64,000 nt of DNA. Origin: Nocardia brasiliensis (GTDB taxonomy: Bacteria > Actinomycetota > Actinomycetes > Mycobacteriales > Mycobacteriaceae). The DNA is taken from assembly GCF_011801125.1 (NCBI RefSeq), contig NZ_CP046171.1, forward strand, positions 1,178,001 to 1,242,000, given 5' to 3'. The notes below the pieces were generated by a model, which did no database searches, was not told the DNA's origin, and saw nothing but the letters and a program-made list of their open reading frames with translations. How positions within the stretch are numbered: the first letter of the stretch is position 1; each line of letters starts with the position of its first letter. The position numbers and the translations under genes are program-made. Below, piece by piece: positions 43,132 through 51,537 of this stretch.

Positions 43132-43527
43132 ATGGGAATCGCGCTCAGCCCAGCCACCATCGCCCTGCTCGACGGCAAGAACTACGCGGTGCTCGCCACG
43201 CTCAACGCCGACGGCAGCCCGCAGACCTCCGCGATGTGGGTGCTGCGCGACGGCAACGACTTGCTGTTCTCCACCCTGGAAGGCCGGCTCAAGCACCGCA
43301 ACATGCTGCGCGACCCGCGGGTGAGCGTGACGGTGATCGACTCCGCCGACGGCGAGAGCTATGTCGAACTGCGCGGCCGCGCGAGCATCACCCACGATGT
43401 CGATCTGCGGGTCGGCCACGAACTGTCACGAAAGTACGACGGCACCGACCACGCGCCGCCCGCGCCGGGCGAGGTCAGGGTCGCGGTGCGCGTCGAGGTC
43501 GACAAGGCCACCGGCTACGCGGCTTGA
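43132..43527 (+). CDS. PPOX-class (pyridoxamine oxidase-like) flavin/F420 protein
   Basis: A 131-residue split-barrel protein. The pattern YAVLATLNADGSPQTSAMWV, then LLFSTLEGRLKHRNMLRDPRVSV, is the typical PPOX-fold F420/FMN-binding N terminus (Rv1155-like group). It is expected to bind F420 or FMN and reduce a small substrate that cannot be named. ATG 43132 is the first start. Confidence 0.85.
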   Translation: MGIALSPATIALLDGKNYAVLATLNADGSPQTSAMWVLRDGNDLLFSTLEGRLKHRNMLRDPRVSVTVIDSADGESYVELRGRASITHDVDLRVGHELSRKYDGTDHAPPAPGEVRVAVRVEVDKATGYAA

Positions 43528-43573
43528 CCGCGTCTAGGGGGTGCCGCTCGCCCCTTCACTAGGGTGGGTCGGC

Positions 43574-45424
43574 ATGGACACCGCTGCGGTCGTGCCGTCG
43601 AAGGTCGTGTCCTCGACGCAGGCGGCCGGTCGGTCCGAGTGCGACGGGCCTGGTCCTGCCCGTCGGGTGTCGCCCGTCCTGCTCGTCGCGGTGTGCGCGA
43701 TCGTGCTGCAACTCGTGCTGCGCGGCTGGGTGGCGGTCAACGGGTACTTCTACTGGGACGACCTGATCCTGGTCGGCCGGGCCGGTCGCTATCCGCTGCT
43801 GTCCACGGAACTGCTGCTGTACAACCACGACGGGCATTTCATGCCGCTTGCCTTCGTTGTCGCCTGGGTGGTGACGAAGACCGCGCCGCTGGTCTGGGCG
43901 GGACCGGTGCTGGTGTCGGTCATCGGCCAGCTCGCGGCGTCGCTGGCGGTGCTGCGCATGCTGTCGCTGTTGCTCGGGTGGCGGTGGGTGCTGCTGGCTC
44001 CGCTCGCCTTTTTCCTCTTCTCGCCGGTTACGCTGCCCGCCTTCGCGTGGTGGTCGGCCGGATTGAACACGCTGCCACTGCAATTCGCGCTCGCCTGGAT
44101 CATCGGGGACGCGGTGCTCGTGCTGCGCACCGGGCATCGCCGGTACGCGGTGCGCGCGATCATCGTGCTCGTTGTCGCGCTGCTGTTCTTCGAGAAGTCG
44201 GTGCTCGTGCCGTTCGTCGCGTTCGCGGTCGTGGTGCTCGCGCGCTACCTCGACGAGCCACGGAGTCGGCACGGCGTGCTCGGCGAGGTCGCGCGCCGCG
44301 GGCGGGCGCTGTGGCTGGGTTCGGGTCTGGTGCTGCTGGTCTGGGCGGCGGTGTACCTGGCGATCGTCGGGGTGTCCGGTGTGCACAACAACGCGGCGGG
44401 GATGCGGGATTGGCTGCCCAACGCGACCTCGCTCGGCGTGGTGCCCGCGCTGGTCGGCGGGCCGTGGCGGTGGGAGCGCTGGCTGCCCGCCGCGCCGTGG
44501 GCCGATCCGCCCGGCGGTGCCGTCGTGCTGGCCTGGGTGGTGCTGGCCGCGATCGTGGCGCTGTCGGTGTACACCCGGCGCGGGGCGTGGTCGGTGTGGG
44601 CGCTCGCCGTCGTCTACGTGCTGCCGGTGCAGCTGCCGGTGGCGCTGGTGCGCGGCGGCCCGAACACCGCGGCCGAGCTCATGCAGTCGCTGCGCTACTT
44701 CGCCGAGCTGGGTGTCGTGGGCGCCGTCGTCGGCGCCCTGCTGCTGCGGGCACAACCGCGCCGGCCGCCGCCGCGGTGGTTCGGCGCGCGTTTCGCGGTC
44801 GCGCTGACGGTCGTGTTCGTGGTCAGCAGCCTGTGCTCCACCTACACCTTCGTGCGCTCGTGGCGCCCGAGCCCCACGAAAGCCTATGTCGCGAACGCGA
44901 AGTCGGCCCTCGCACACTGGGACGGCGCGCCGCTGCTGGAGCAAGAAGTGCCATGGGACGTGCTGAATCCGCTGGCCTATCCGCAGAATCTGGCCAGCCA
45001 GGTGCTCGCACCGATAGCGGCGCCGGGCACCTTCACCGACTCGACCCCGCACCTGCGCATGCTCACCGACACCGGCACCGTCGTCGAGGCCGAAGTCTGG
45101 TGGAACCGCCGGATCCTGCCCGGCCCGAATCCCCGGTGCGGCTATCGAATCCACGGCGGCGACCCGGTGACCGTCCGCCTCGACGGCCCGATGCTGGAAC
45201 ACGAATGGACCGCCCAGCTCAACTACCTTGCCGACCGCAACGGAAAACTCGCCGTGACCTTCGAACACGGCGAACCCGTCACCGTCCCGGTGCGCGCCGG
45301 CCTCAACACCGTCTACGTCCGCCTGACCGGCAGCGGCTCCGCCCTGCGCCTCGTCTCCCGCACCGAGGGCCTGACCACCTGCCTCGGCGTCGGCCCGGTC
45401 GGTGTCGCCTCCTACGACAACTGA
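43574..45424 (+). CDS. Multi-pass membrane protein, GT-C glycosyltransferase-like
   Basis: A 616-residue protein with about ten hydrophobic helices to residue 440, followed by a soluble, beta-rich extracellular domain of about 170 residues. The first periplasmic loop reads GYFYWDDLILVGRAG, with the adjacent acidic pair typical of GT-C transferases using polyprenyl-phosphate sugars. The catalytic assignment is an inference from this motif and the topology. ATG 43574 is chosen over an upstream in-frame codon because it begins at the first conserved-looking segment. Confidence 0.65.
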   Translation: MDTAAVVPSKVVSSTQAAGRSECDGPGPARRVSPVLLVAVCAIVLQLVLRGWVAVNGYFYWDDLILVGRAGRYPLLSTELLLYNHDGHFMPLAFVVAWVVTKTAPLVWAGPVLVSVIGQLAASLAVLRMLSLLLGWRWVLLAPLAFFLFSPVTLPAFAWWSAGLNTLPLQFALAWIIGDAVLVLRTGHRRYAVRAIIVLVVALLFFEKSVLVPFVAFAVVVLARYLDEPRSRHGVLGEVARRGRALWLGSGLVLLVWAAVYLAIVGVSGVHNNAAGMRDWLPNATSLGVVPALVGGPWRWERWLPAAPWADPPGGAVVLAWVVLAAIVALSVYTRRGAWSVWALAVVYVLPVQLPVALVRGGPNTAAELMQSLRYFAELGVVGAVVGALLLRAQPRRPPPRWFGARFAVALTVVFVVSSLCSTYTFVRSWRPSPTKAYVANAKSALAHWDGAPLLEQEVPWDVLNPLAYPQNLASQVLAPIAAPGTFTDSTPHLRMLTDTGTVVEAEVWWNRRILPGPNPRCGYRIHGGDPVTVRLDGPMLEHEWTAQLNYLADRNGKLAVTFEHGEPVTVPVRAGLNTVYVRLTGSGSALRLVSRTEGLTTCLGVGPVGVASYDN

Positions 45425-45434
45425 CCCGGGAACG

Positions 45435-45474
45435 CCGAAGGCCGCCCGCATCTTTCGATGGAGGCGGCCTTCGG
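45435..45474. terminator. Bidirectional terminator hairpin between GT-C-like gene and sdhB
   Basis: Perfect 12-bp arms CCGAAGGCCGCC (45435-45446) and GGCGGCCTTCGG (45463-45474) with a 16-base loop, in the 60-bp gap between convergent stop codons. Confidence 0.85.
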
Positions 45475-45484
45475 GGTCTCGGGG

Positions 45485-46300
45485 TCAGCGGGCGAAGAGC
45501 AGAGCGCGCTTGACTTCTTGGATGGCCTTGGTGACCTCGATGCCGCGGGGGCACGCGTCGGTGCAGTTGAAGGTGGTGCGGCAGCGCCAGACACCTTCGA
45601 CATCGTTGAGGATGTCCAGGCGTTCGCGGGCACCCTCGTCACGGCTGTCGAAGATGAAGCGGTGCGCGTTGACGATGGCGGCGGGGCCGAAGTAGCTGCC
45701 GTCGCTCCAGTACACCGGGCACGAGGTGGTGCAGCACGCGCAGAGGATGCACTTGGTGGTGTCATCGAAGCGCGCGCGGTCGGCCTGCGACTGGATCCGC
45801 TCCCGGGTCGGCTCGTTGCCCGAGGTCATCAGGTACGGCTTCACCGCGCGGAACGCGTCGAAGAACGGCTCCATGTTCACCACGAGATCCTTCTCCACGG
45901 GCAGGCCGCGGATCGGCTCGACGGTGATGGTGAGGGTCTTGTCGCCCTTGGGCAGCATGTCCTTCATCAGCACCTTGCAGGCCAACCGGTTGACCCCGTT
46001 GATCCGCATGGCGTCGGAACCGCACACACCGTGCGCGCACGAACGCCGGAACGTCAGCGTGCCGTCCAGGTAGGACTTGATGTAGATGAGCACGTTGAGG
46101 AATCGGTCCGTCGGCAGCACCGGCACCTGGAACGACTCCCAGTGCGCACCCTTGTCGTCCTCCGGGTTGAACCGGGCCACCTTGACGGTGACCATCACGG
46201 AGCCCTCGGGGACCGGCGCGGGCTTGGCCGGAGGGGTCTTCTCGAGTACGCCGGCGGACGGCGAGGCGGCGGAGCCGCCGGGGTGGGTATGTACAGTCAT
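45485..46300 (-). CDS. sdhB: Succinate dehydrogenase iron-sulfur subunit
   Basis: A 271-residue subunit that carries electrons from SdhA FAD to quinone through 2Fe-2S, 4Fe-4S and 3Fe-4S clusters. The [2Fe-2S] ligands are in RRSCAHGVCGSDAM and NRLAC. The ferredoxin-type clusters are in CILCACCTTSCP, and then RCRTTFNCTDACPRG. An N-terminal extension of about 33 residues is Pro/Ala-rich. It overlaps the sdhA stop by one base (TGATG). It is the last gene of sdhCDAB. Confidence 0.97.
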   Translation of the reverse strand: MTVHTHPGGSAASPSAGVLEKTPPAKPAPVPEGSVMVTVKVARFNPEDDKGAHWESFQVPVLPTDRFLNVLIYIKSYLDGTLTFRRSCAHGVCGSDAMRINGVNRLACKVLMKDMLPKGDKTLTITVEPIRGLPVEKDLVVNMEPFFDAFRAVKPYLMTSGNEPTRERIQSQADRARFDDTTKCILCACCTTSCPVYWSDGSYFGPAAIVNAHRFIFDSRDEGARERLDILNDVEGVWRCRTTFNCTDACPRGIEVTKAIQEVKRALLFAR

Positions 46301-48066
46301 CAGTACTTACGCTCCATCGGCTCGTAACGGGTCTGCACCACCGGCTTGAAGTCGAGGCGGATATCGGAGATGAGATCCGCGCTTTCCTTGTAGGCCATCG
46401 TGTGCCGCATGAAGTTCACGTCGTCGCGGTCCGGGTAGTCCTCGCGGGCGTGGCCGCCGCGCGATTCCTTCCGGTTGAGCGCACCGACGACGGTGACTTC
46501 GGCCAGTTCCAGCAGGAAGCCGAGCTCGACGGCTTCGAGCAGGTCGCTGTTGTAGCGCTTGCCCTTGTCCTGCACCGTGATCCGGCTGTAGCGCTCCTTC
46601 AGCACGTGGATGTCGGTGAGGGCCTGCTTGAGGGTGTCCTCGGTGCGGAACACGGCGGCGTTCATGTCCATCGTGTACTGCAGCTCGGTGCGGATATCGG
46701 CGACCCGCTCGTCGCCGTGATCGGACAGGATCAGCGCCAGCCAGTCCTGCACCATCTGCGCGGGCTTGTCCGGCAGGTCGACGAACTCGGTGCGGTGCGC
46801 GTACTCGGCGGCGGCGATGCCGGCGCGGCGGCCGAACACATTGATGTCGAGCAGCGAGTTGGTGCCGAGGCGGTTGGAGCCGTGCACCGAGACGCACGCG
46901 CACTCGCCCGCGGCGTACAGGCCGGGCACCACGTCGGTGTTGTTTCGCAGCACCTCGCCGCGGATCTTGGTCGGGATGCCACCCATCACGTAGTGACAGG
47001 TCGGCATGACCGGCACCAGCTCGGTCACCGGGTCGACGCCCAGGTAGGTGCGCGCGAACTCGGTGATGTCGGGGAGCTTCTCCTCGAGCACGTCCTCGCC
47101 GAGGTGGGTCACGTCGATGTAGACGTAGTCCTTGTTCGGCCCGGCGCCGCGACCCTCGAGCACCTCGAGCACCATCGAACGGGCGACGATGTCGCGCGGC
47201 GCGAGGTCCTTGATGGTGGGGGCGTAGCGCTCCATGAAGCGCTCGCCGCTGGCGTTGCGCAGGATGCCGCCCTCGCCGCGGACGGCCTCGGAGATCAGGA
47301 TGCCGAGCCCGGCCAGGCCTGTCGGATGGAACTGGTGGAACTCCATGTCCTCCAGCGGAAGACCCTTGCGGAACACGATCGCCATGCCGTCGCCGGTCAG
47401 CGTGTGCGCGTTCGAGGTGGTCTTGTACATCCGGCCCGAACCGCCGGTGGCGAAGATGATCGACTTCGCGTGGAAGACGTGGATGTCACCGGTGGCCAGC
47501 TCGTAGGCGACGACGCCGGTGGCGACCTGGCCCCGGTCGGTGTCGCTGAGCACCAGGTCGAGTACGTAGAACTCGTTGTAGAACTCCACGTCGTGCTTGA
47601 CGCAGTTCTGGTAGAGCGTCTGCAGGATCATGTGACCGGTGCGGTCGGCCGCGTAGCACGCGCGCCGCACCGGGGCCTTGCCGTGATCGCGGGTGTGACC
47701 ACCGAAGCGACGCTGGTCGATCTTGCCCTCGGGCGTCCGGTTGAACGGCAGACCCATCTTCTCCAGGTCCATCACCGCGTCGATGGCCTCCTTGGCCATG
47801 ATCTCCGCGGCATCCTGGTCGACCAGGTAGTCGCCACCCTTGACGGTGTCGAAGGTGTGCCATTCCCAGTTGTCTTCTTCGACATTCGCCAGTGCGGCGC
47901 ACATGCCGCCCTGTGCCGCGCCGGTGTGGCTGCGGGTCGGGTACAACTTGGTCAGGACGGCGGTACGCGCCCGGGGCCCGGCCTCGATCGCCGCGCGCAT
48001 GCCGGCGCCACCGGCACCGACGATCACGACGTCGTAGCGATGCTCCTGAATCCGCGATTCACTCAT
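46300..48066 (-). CDS. sdhA: Succinate dehydrogenase flavoprotein subunit
   Basis: A 588-residue FAD subunit oxidising succinate to fumarate. The Rossmann motif VVIVGAGGAGMRAA lies at residue 13. The FAD-linked His47 is in YPTRSHTGAAQGG. Substrate-binding elements include MEFHQFHPTGL and HGSNRLGTNSLLD. Length and motifs match the SdhCDAB complex of mycobacteria (Rv3316-Rv3319 type). The gene starts 15 bases after sdhD. Confidence 0.98.
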   Translation of the reverse strand: MSESRIQEHRYDVVIVGAGGAGMRAAIEAGPRARTAVLTKLYPTRSHTGAAQGGMCAALANVEEDNWEWHTFDTVKGGDYLVDQDAAEIMAKEAIDAVMDLEKMGLPFNRTPEGKIDQRRFGGHTRDHGKAPVRRACYAADRTGHMILQTLYQNCVKHDVEFYNEFYVLDLVLSDTDRGQVATGVVAYELATGDIHVFHAKSIIFATGGSGRMYKTTSNAHTLTGDGMAIVFRKGLPLEDMEFHQFHPTGLAGLGILISEAVRGEGGILRNASGERFMERYAPTIKDLAPRDIVARSMVLEVLEGRGAGPNKDYVYIDVTHLGEDVLEEKLPDITEFARTYLGVDPVTELVPVMPTCHYVMGGIPTKIRGEVLRNNTDVVPGLYAAGECACVSVHGSNRLGTNSLLDINVFGRRAGIAAAEYAHRTEFVDLPDKPAQMVQDWLALILSDHGDERVADIRTELQYTMDMNAAVFRTEDTLKQALTDIHVLKERYSRITVQDKGKRYNSDLLEAVELGFLLELAEVTVVGALNRKESRGGHAREDYPDRDDVNFMRHTMAYKESADLISDIRLDFKPVVQTRYEPMERKY

Positions 48067-48081
48067 CGAAGTGGCCTGTTC

Positions 48082-48513
48082 CTAACTGATGTTGGGGTCG
48101 AAGGTGAAGATGACGTAGGTGCCGACGGCCAGGATCAGGATCATCGAGATGGCCAGCAGCGTGTTCAGCCAGAATCGAGTCGAGTCCTTGCGGGAGTAGT
48201 CCGCGATCACCGTGCGCAGGCCGTTGCCGCCGTGCAGCTGGGCGAGCCAGAGCATGGTCAGGTCCCAGATCTGCCAGAACGGGCTGGCCCAGCGGCCCGC
48301 GACGAAGCCGAAGTTCAGCCGCTTCACGCCACCGTCGAGCAGCAGCATGATCGACATGTGGCCGAGCACCAGGACAATCAGCAGCAGGCCGGAGAAGCGC
48401 ATGAACACCCAGGCGTACATCTCGAAGTTGTTGTTCGAGCGGGCGCGGGGTGAGCGCGGCGAATCCAGGCTGGCCGGCCGGTCATAAGACTTACCGAGGA
48501 CAGGTGCACTCAT
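48082..48513 (-). CDS. sdhD: Succinate dehydrogenase membrane anchor subunit
   Basis: A 143-residue protein with three transmembrane helices. The haem/quinone-site residues are in FMRFSGLLLIVLVLGHMSIM and LAQLHGGNGLRTVIADY. The N-terminal 28 residues are polar. The start codon lies at the edge of the intercistronic repeat element 48511-48594, which separates it from sdhC. Confidence 0.93.
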   Translation of the reverse strand: MSAPVLGKSYDRPASLDSPRSPRARSNNNFEMYAWVFMRFSGLLLIVLVLGHMSIMLLLDGGVKRLNFGFVAGRWASPFWQIWDLTMLWLAQLHGGNGLRTVIADYSRKDSTRFWLNTLLAISMILILAVGTYVIFTFDPNIS

Positions 48514-48594
48514 GCCCGCACCTCGCTGACGCTCGGTCCCGGCATGACCGCACTGGCGGCTGTTGTCATTTTTCGCTCGCTTCGCTCACGCATC
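48511..48594 (-). repeat. Intercistronic repeat element, copy 1 (between sdhC and sdhD)
   Basis: About 84 bp filling the whole gap from the sdhC stop to the sdhD start. It aligns along its length with 55063-55141, another minus-strand intercistronic gap. Shared blocks on the plus strand are CTCATGC, CCTCGCT, CGCTCGG, TGGCGGC, GCTCGCT and CGCTC. Both copies include the downstream ATG. It is comparable in position to mycobacterial interspersed repeats (MIRU). Confidence 0.65.
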
Positions 48595-48993
48595 TCAGTG
48601 CTCCGTGAAGAGGTAGAAGAACTGGCGGCCGATGGCGGGTACCGCCAGCACGAACCAGATCGCGAGGATGATCCAGAGCATCGTGCGCTGGTACTTGGGG
48701 CCCTTGGCCCAGAAGTCGACCAGGATCACGCGGACGCCGTTGAGTGCGTGGAAGAGCACGACGACGACCAGGCCCATTTCCATCAGCGCGACGATGGGCG
48801 TCTTGTAGGTCTCGATCGCCTGGTTATAGGTATCCGGACTGACTCGGACCAGCGCGGTATCCAAGACGTGCACGAAGAGGAAGAAGAAGATGGTGCAACC
48901 GGTGATCCGGTGCAGCGCCCAGGACCACATTCCGGGGTCGCCTCGGTACAGCGTCTTCCGCTTCGGCTGGGCCGGAGCTTCTATCGTGGTCAT
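48595..48993 (-). CDS. sdhC: Succinate dehydrogenase cytochrome b subunit
   Basis: A 132-residue protein with three transmembrane helices. MWSWALHRITGCTIFFFLFVHV holds the SdhC signature H-R-x-[ST]-G and the haem-ligand His in FVHVLD. VVLFHALNGVRV is the second conserved block. ATG 48993 has GGAGG 11 bases upstream; a codon six residues earlier is less likely. It is the first gene of the operon. Confidence 0.94.
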   Translation of the reverse strand: MTTIEAPAQPKRKTLYRGDPGMWSWALHRITGCTIFFFLFVHVLDTALVRVSPDTYNQAIETYKTPIVALMEMGLVVVVLFHALNGVRVILVDFWAKGPKYQRTMLWIILAIWFVLAVPAIGRQFFYLFTEH

Positions 48994-49186
48994 AGAGTGC
49001 GGTGCCTCCAACGTCGTTGATGGACCCGGTTCGCTGATTCGACGCCGGCTGCGTTCCGGGGCATATGCCCAGGTGGCTGCGTTGCGGCCCGCTGCCGGGA
49101 ACCTGAACCGATCTATTTGGACTCTAATCCTCTCGGTTTCCCGGAACTAATTCGGCGTGCCGTGCGTTGCGCTACAGTCGGGCGGG

Positions 49187-49205
49187 TTAGGTTTGCCTTT
49201 CTTGA
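49187..49205. promoter_or_regulatory. IdeR/DmdR-like iron box in the sdhC-cdd intergenic region
   Basis: TTAGGTTTGCCTTTCTTGA matches the 19-bp iron-box consensus at 13 positions. The left half is perfect for seven bases, and the right half is degraded. It lies between divergent sdhC (start 48993) and cdd (start 49271). This may be only a chance half-site. Confidence 0.3.
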
Positions 49206-49270
49206 TGTGTGCGGGGTTGCGCCGAGGCCCTGTCGCGGCCAGGTCGGGCGCGTTCGAGAAGGGGTTCACG

Positions 49271-49672
49271 ATGCCGGAAATCGACTGGAAATCCCTGCGT
49301 GACAACGCAATTCAAGTAATGCGTAATGCCTATGTCCCGTACTCGCGGTTTCCGGTCGGCGCGGCGGCTCTCAGCACCGATGGTCGAATTGTGCGGGGCT
49401 GCAATGTGGAAAATGTCTCATATGGTTTGACCCTGTGTGCCGAATGCGTACTCATCGGTAACTTGCATTCGGCGGGCGGGGGCCGGTTGCGCGCCATCGC
49501 CGTGTGCGATTCCCGCGGCGAAATCCTGATGCCGTGCGGGCGCTGCCGTCAGCTCCTCCATGAACACGGCGGGTCCGACCTTCTGGTCGATCACAAGAGC
49601 GGACCCGTCCGGCTCGGTGTGCTGCTGCCCGACGCCTTCGGGCCCGATGATCTGGACGCCGGTCAGGTGTAA
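49271..49672 (+). CDS. cdd: Cytidine deaminase
   Basis: Deaminates cytidine and deoxycytidine to uridines. A 133-residue, tetrameric-type enzyme. The zinc ligands and acid are C56-A-E58 (TLCAEC) and C89-G-R-C92 (MPCGRCRQ). The substrate motif GCNVENVSYG is intact. ATG 49271 is placed at the conserved start MPEIDWKSLR. It heads the salvage cluster, as in M. tuberculosis (Rv3315c). Confidence 0.95.
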   Translation: MPEIDWKSLRDNAIQVMRNAYVPYSRFPVGAAALSTDGRIVRGCNVENVSYGLTLCAECVLIGNLHSAGGGRLRAIAVCDSRGEILMPCGRCRQLLHEHGGSDLLVDHKSGPVRLGVLLPDAFGPDDLDAGQV

Positions 49673-49708
49673 GGCGTTCGGCTGCTCCGGGAGGAGGTCT
49701 GGCGGCCG

Positions 49709-49936
49709 TCAGCAGTCCGCGTCGATGTCGTCCTCGGTCGCGACGGTGATCGCCGAGATGTCTGTGGCGGGCACGCCGATATGGCGCAGGAGTAGCGCGA
49801 AGCTGCGGCGCTGTACCAGCTCGATCCCGGTGACGCGTCGCCTCAGTTCGTACAGCGACTCACTGTGCGTGTCTTCGATGTCGGTGACGCGCGTCTCCAG
49901 CGCCCGGACGCGACGGTCGATGCGTGCGGATGTCAT
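49709..49936 (-). CDS. Small coiled-coil protein of unknown function
   Basis: A 75-residue protein with heptad-like spacing in RRVRALETRVTDIEDTHSES and LYELRRRVTGIELVQRR, and an acidic C terminus (ATEDDIDADC). ATG 49936 follows AAGGGGG. It lies inverted between cdd and deoA, interrupting an otherwise same-strand salvage block. It resembles the coiled-coil proteins at 21-22.7 kb in style. Confidence 0.6.
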   Translation of the reverse strand: MTSARIDRRVRALETRVTDIEDTHSESLYELRRRVTGIELVQRRSFALLLRHIGVPATDISAITVATEDDIDADC

Positions 49937-50034
49937 GGATCCCCCTTGCCCCGTGTTCGATTGATGCGCTGAGGCTATCGGAGGGCCCCGACAAGAACCA
50001 GACCCCGGCGCCCGTTCGTGCCAGACTGGCGAAT

Positions 50035-51324
50035 GTGACGGCACTGGACGCGGTTTCGATCATCACGACCAAACGCGACGGTGGTGAGCTCTCCGACGCC
50101 CAGATCGACTGGGTGATCGACGGGTTCACCAAGGGGGTGGTGGCCGACGAGCAGATGTCGGCGCTGGCCATGGCGATCGTGTGGCGGGGCATGACCCGGC
50201 GCGAGACCGCGCGCTGGACCGCGGCGATGATCGCCTCCGGGCGCCGCATGGACTTCACCGATCTGCCGCGGCCGACGGTGGACAAGCACTCGACCGGCGG
50301 TGTGGGGGACAAGATCACGCTGCCGTTGGCGCCGTTGGTCGCCGCGTGCGGCGCGGCCGTCCCGCAGCTGTCCGGGCGCGGGCTCGGGCACACCGGCGGC
50401 ACCCTCGACAAGCTAGAGGCGATTCCGGGTTGGCAGGCCGACGTTTCGGTACCCCGGATGCGGGAGGTGCTGAGCGATCCCGCGGTCGGCGCGGTGATCT
50501 GCGCGGCGGGCGCGGACCTGGCGCCTGCGGACAAGCGGCTCTACGCGCTGCGCGATGTCACCGGCACGGTGGAATCCATTCCGTTGATCGCCAGCTCGAT
50601 CATGAGCAAGAAGATCGCGGAGGGCACTGCGGCCCTGGTGCTCGACGTGAAGGTGGGCGCGGGCGCGTTCCTGAAGACGCTCGACGGCGCGCGTGAATTG
50701 GCCACGGCGATGGTCGAATTGGGCACCGACGCGGGTGTGCGCACGGTGGCCCTGCTCACCGCGATGGACACCCCGCTCGGTCGCACGGCCGGTAACGCGC
50801 TCGAGGTCGCCGAGTCGGTGGAGGTGCTCGCCGGCGGCGGGCCCGCCGACATCGTCGAGCTCACCGTCACGCTCGCGCGGGAGATGGTGGCGCTGGCCGG
50901 CCTCGACGTCGACCCCGCGGACGTGCTGGCCGACGGCAGGGCGATGGATCACTGGCGTGCGATGGTCCGCGCGCAGGGCGGCGACCCGGATGCCGCCCTG
51001 CCCACCGCCCGGCACGCCGAGGTCGTCCCGGCCGCCCGTGACGGCGTGCTCACCCGCCTGGACGCGATGGGCGTCGGTGTCGCCGCCTGGCGGCTCGGTG
51101 CTGGCCGGGCCAGACAGGGTGATCCGGTGCAGTTCGGTGCGGGCATCGAAATGCACGCCAAGCCGGGCGATTCCGTCACGGCCGGGCAGCCGCTGCTCAC
51201 CCTGCACACCGACACCCCGGCGGCATTCGCGGGCGCGCTGGACGCACTCCGGGACGCCGTCGCCATCGGTGAGCCCGGCGAAAAGCCGACCACCCCTTTG
51301 CTTCTCGGTCGAATCGGCGGCTGA
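50035..51324 (+). CDS. deoA: Thymidine phosphorylase
   Basis: Splits thymidine with phosphate to thymine and deoxyribose 1-phosphate. A 429-residue enzyme of the nucleoside phosphorylase II family. The signature SGRGLGHTGGTLDKLEAIPG and the phosphate loop VDKHSTGGVGDK are exact. The C-terminal pyrimidine-nucleoside-phosphorylase domain is complete. GTG 50035 (VTALDAVSIITTKRDGGEL) fits the conserved start. It corresponds to Rv3314c. Confidence 0.96.
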   Translation: MTALDAVSIITTKRDGGELSDAQIDWVIDGFTKGVVADEQMSALAMAIVWRGMTRRETARWTAAMIASGRRMDFTDLPRPTVDKHSTGGVGDKITLPLAPLVAACGAAVPQLSGRGLGHTGGTLDKLEAIPGWQADVSVPRMREVLSDPAVGAVICAAGADLAPADKRLYALRDVTGTVESIPLIASSIMSKKIAEGTAALVLDVKVGAGAFLKTLDGARELATAMVELGTDAGVRTVALLTAMDTPLGRTAGNALEVAESVEVLAGGGPADIVELTVTLAREMVALAGLDVDPADVLADGRAMDHWRAMVRAQGGDPDAALPTARHAEVVPAARDGVLTRLDAMGVGVAAWRLGAGRARQGDPVQFGAGIEMHAKPGDSVTAGQPLLTLHTDTPAAFAGALDALRDAVAIGEPGEKPTTPLLLGRIGG

Positions 51325-51537
51325 ACGGCTACGCGACACCGCCTCGTCAGCTGTTGGCGGACGCGAGTCAGCTTGGCAGTCAACGGGTTATCTGCCGGGT
51401 GCGGCACACCGTGACCAGGTGGCGCCTTCGCCCGACTCGTGTCGATGTGTGAGCCGATCCATGCCCGGCCGGCAACGAGATGGTTGCCACTGCACCAGTC
51501 GGGTGCCGTCGCGGCCGGGTGCGGCTACCGTCATTAC

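Noticed and set aside
44000..45400. Long antisense frames opposite the GT-C-like gene and other GC-rich genes
   Set aside because: In high-GC DNA the antisense frames of real genes stay open. They show only Arg/Pro/Gly-rich low-information proteins.
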